This document shows positions 5,959-6,001 of a DNA stretch of 6,001 bases, one piece after another. This DNA is from Pseudomonadota bacterium (GTDB taxonomy: Bacteria; Pseudomonadota; Alphaproteobacteria; Rhodobacterales; Rhodobacteraceae). Within the stretch, counting starts at the first letter, position 1. The number at the start of each line of letters is the position of its first letter. The stretch covers positions 1-6,001 of the forward strand of contig JAKAJW010000312.1 of assembly GCA_021813645.1 (NCBI GenBank). Reading direction: 5' to 3'. The notes beneath the pieces were generated by a model. The model saw only the letters and a program-made list of their open reading frames with translations, ran no database searches and had not been told where the DNA came from. The translations under genes were made by a program, and so were the position numbers.

Positions 5959-6001
5959 TCCGGCAAATCCCCTGCCTCCGCAAGCCCCGCCAGGGCCGGC
6001 C

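Noticed and set aside
3845..5983. The reading frame of the reductase fusion stays open upstream for another ~2.1 kb, giving a 1385-residue open frame.
   Set aside because: The upstream part is Arg/Ala/Pro-rich and overlaps, in another frame, the DedA/PAP2 gene with clear domain motifs. The ATG at 3844 has a strong ribosome binding site and matches the family start. The long open frame is a by-product of high GC.
5959..6001. Possible promoter for the DedA/PAP2 gene in the last 43 bases.
   Set aside because: Apart from AGGGGA as a possible ribosome binding site there is no recognisable -35/-10 pair, and the region is cut by the window end.

Overview
The window is dense, GC-rich bacterial chromosome with tightly packed genes, GC-heavy third codon positions and long spurious open frames on both strands. 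Codon use and gene types (M3 oligoendopeptidase, LssY-type DedA/PAP2 protein, 'TRQEHWE' methyltransferase) fit an alphaproteobacterium, perhaps Rhodospirillales-like. That placement is an inference from general familiarity, not from a marker gene. No RNA genes, CRISPR arrays, phage genes or insertion sequences were seen.

Layout. On the plus strand, positions 2-592 hold the C-terminal third of an M3-family oligoendopeptidase F that enters from the left. A GNAT acetyltransferase (589-1068) overlaps its stop by 4 bases and is probably translationally coupled to it. A 21-base convergent gap with a GC-rich hairpin separates this pair from four functional modules on the minus strand. Reading the minus strand from right to left, these are: a 670-residue DedA / PAP2 / LssY-C membrane protein (5958-3946); a 672-residue protein that joins an aldo-keto reductase of the L-glyceraldehyde 3-phosphate reductase (YghZ) type to a zinc-free quinone oxidoreductase (3844-1826); and a class I SAM-dependent methyltransferase (1701-1090). 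The gap between the last two holds two strong GC-rich hairpins.

How the genes may work together. The two reductase modules are both expected to use NADPH and to reduce small reactive carbonyls or quinones, so the fused protein looks like a detoxification enzyme. The DedA/PAP2 protein belongs to envelope lipid metabolism or lipid transport. The peptidase and acetyltransferase are housekeeping or unassigned. No single pathway links all five genes.

Three points stand out. First, there is no stop codon between the full-length aldo-keto reductase and the full-length quinone oxidoreductase, although an internal ATG with its own Shine-Dalgarno-like sequence remains at the junction. Second, the methyltransferase has no ATG, GTG or TTG where its conserved N-terminus begins; an ATC with an excellent ribosome binding site sits exactly there. 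Third, the PAP2 domain of the DedA fusion has lost most of the first two phosphatase motifs while keeping the third. I found no new multi-gene defence or mobile system.
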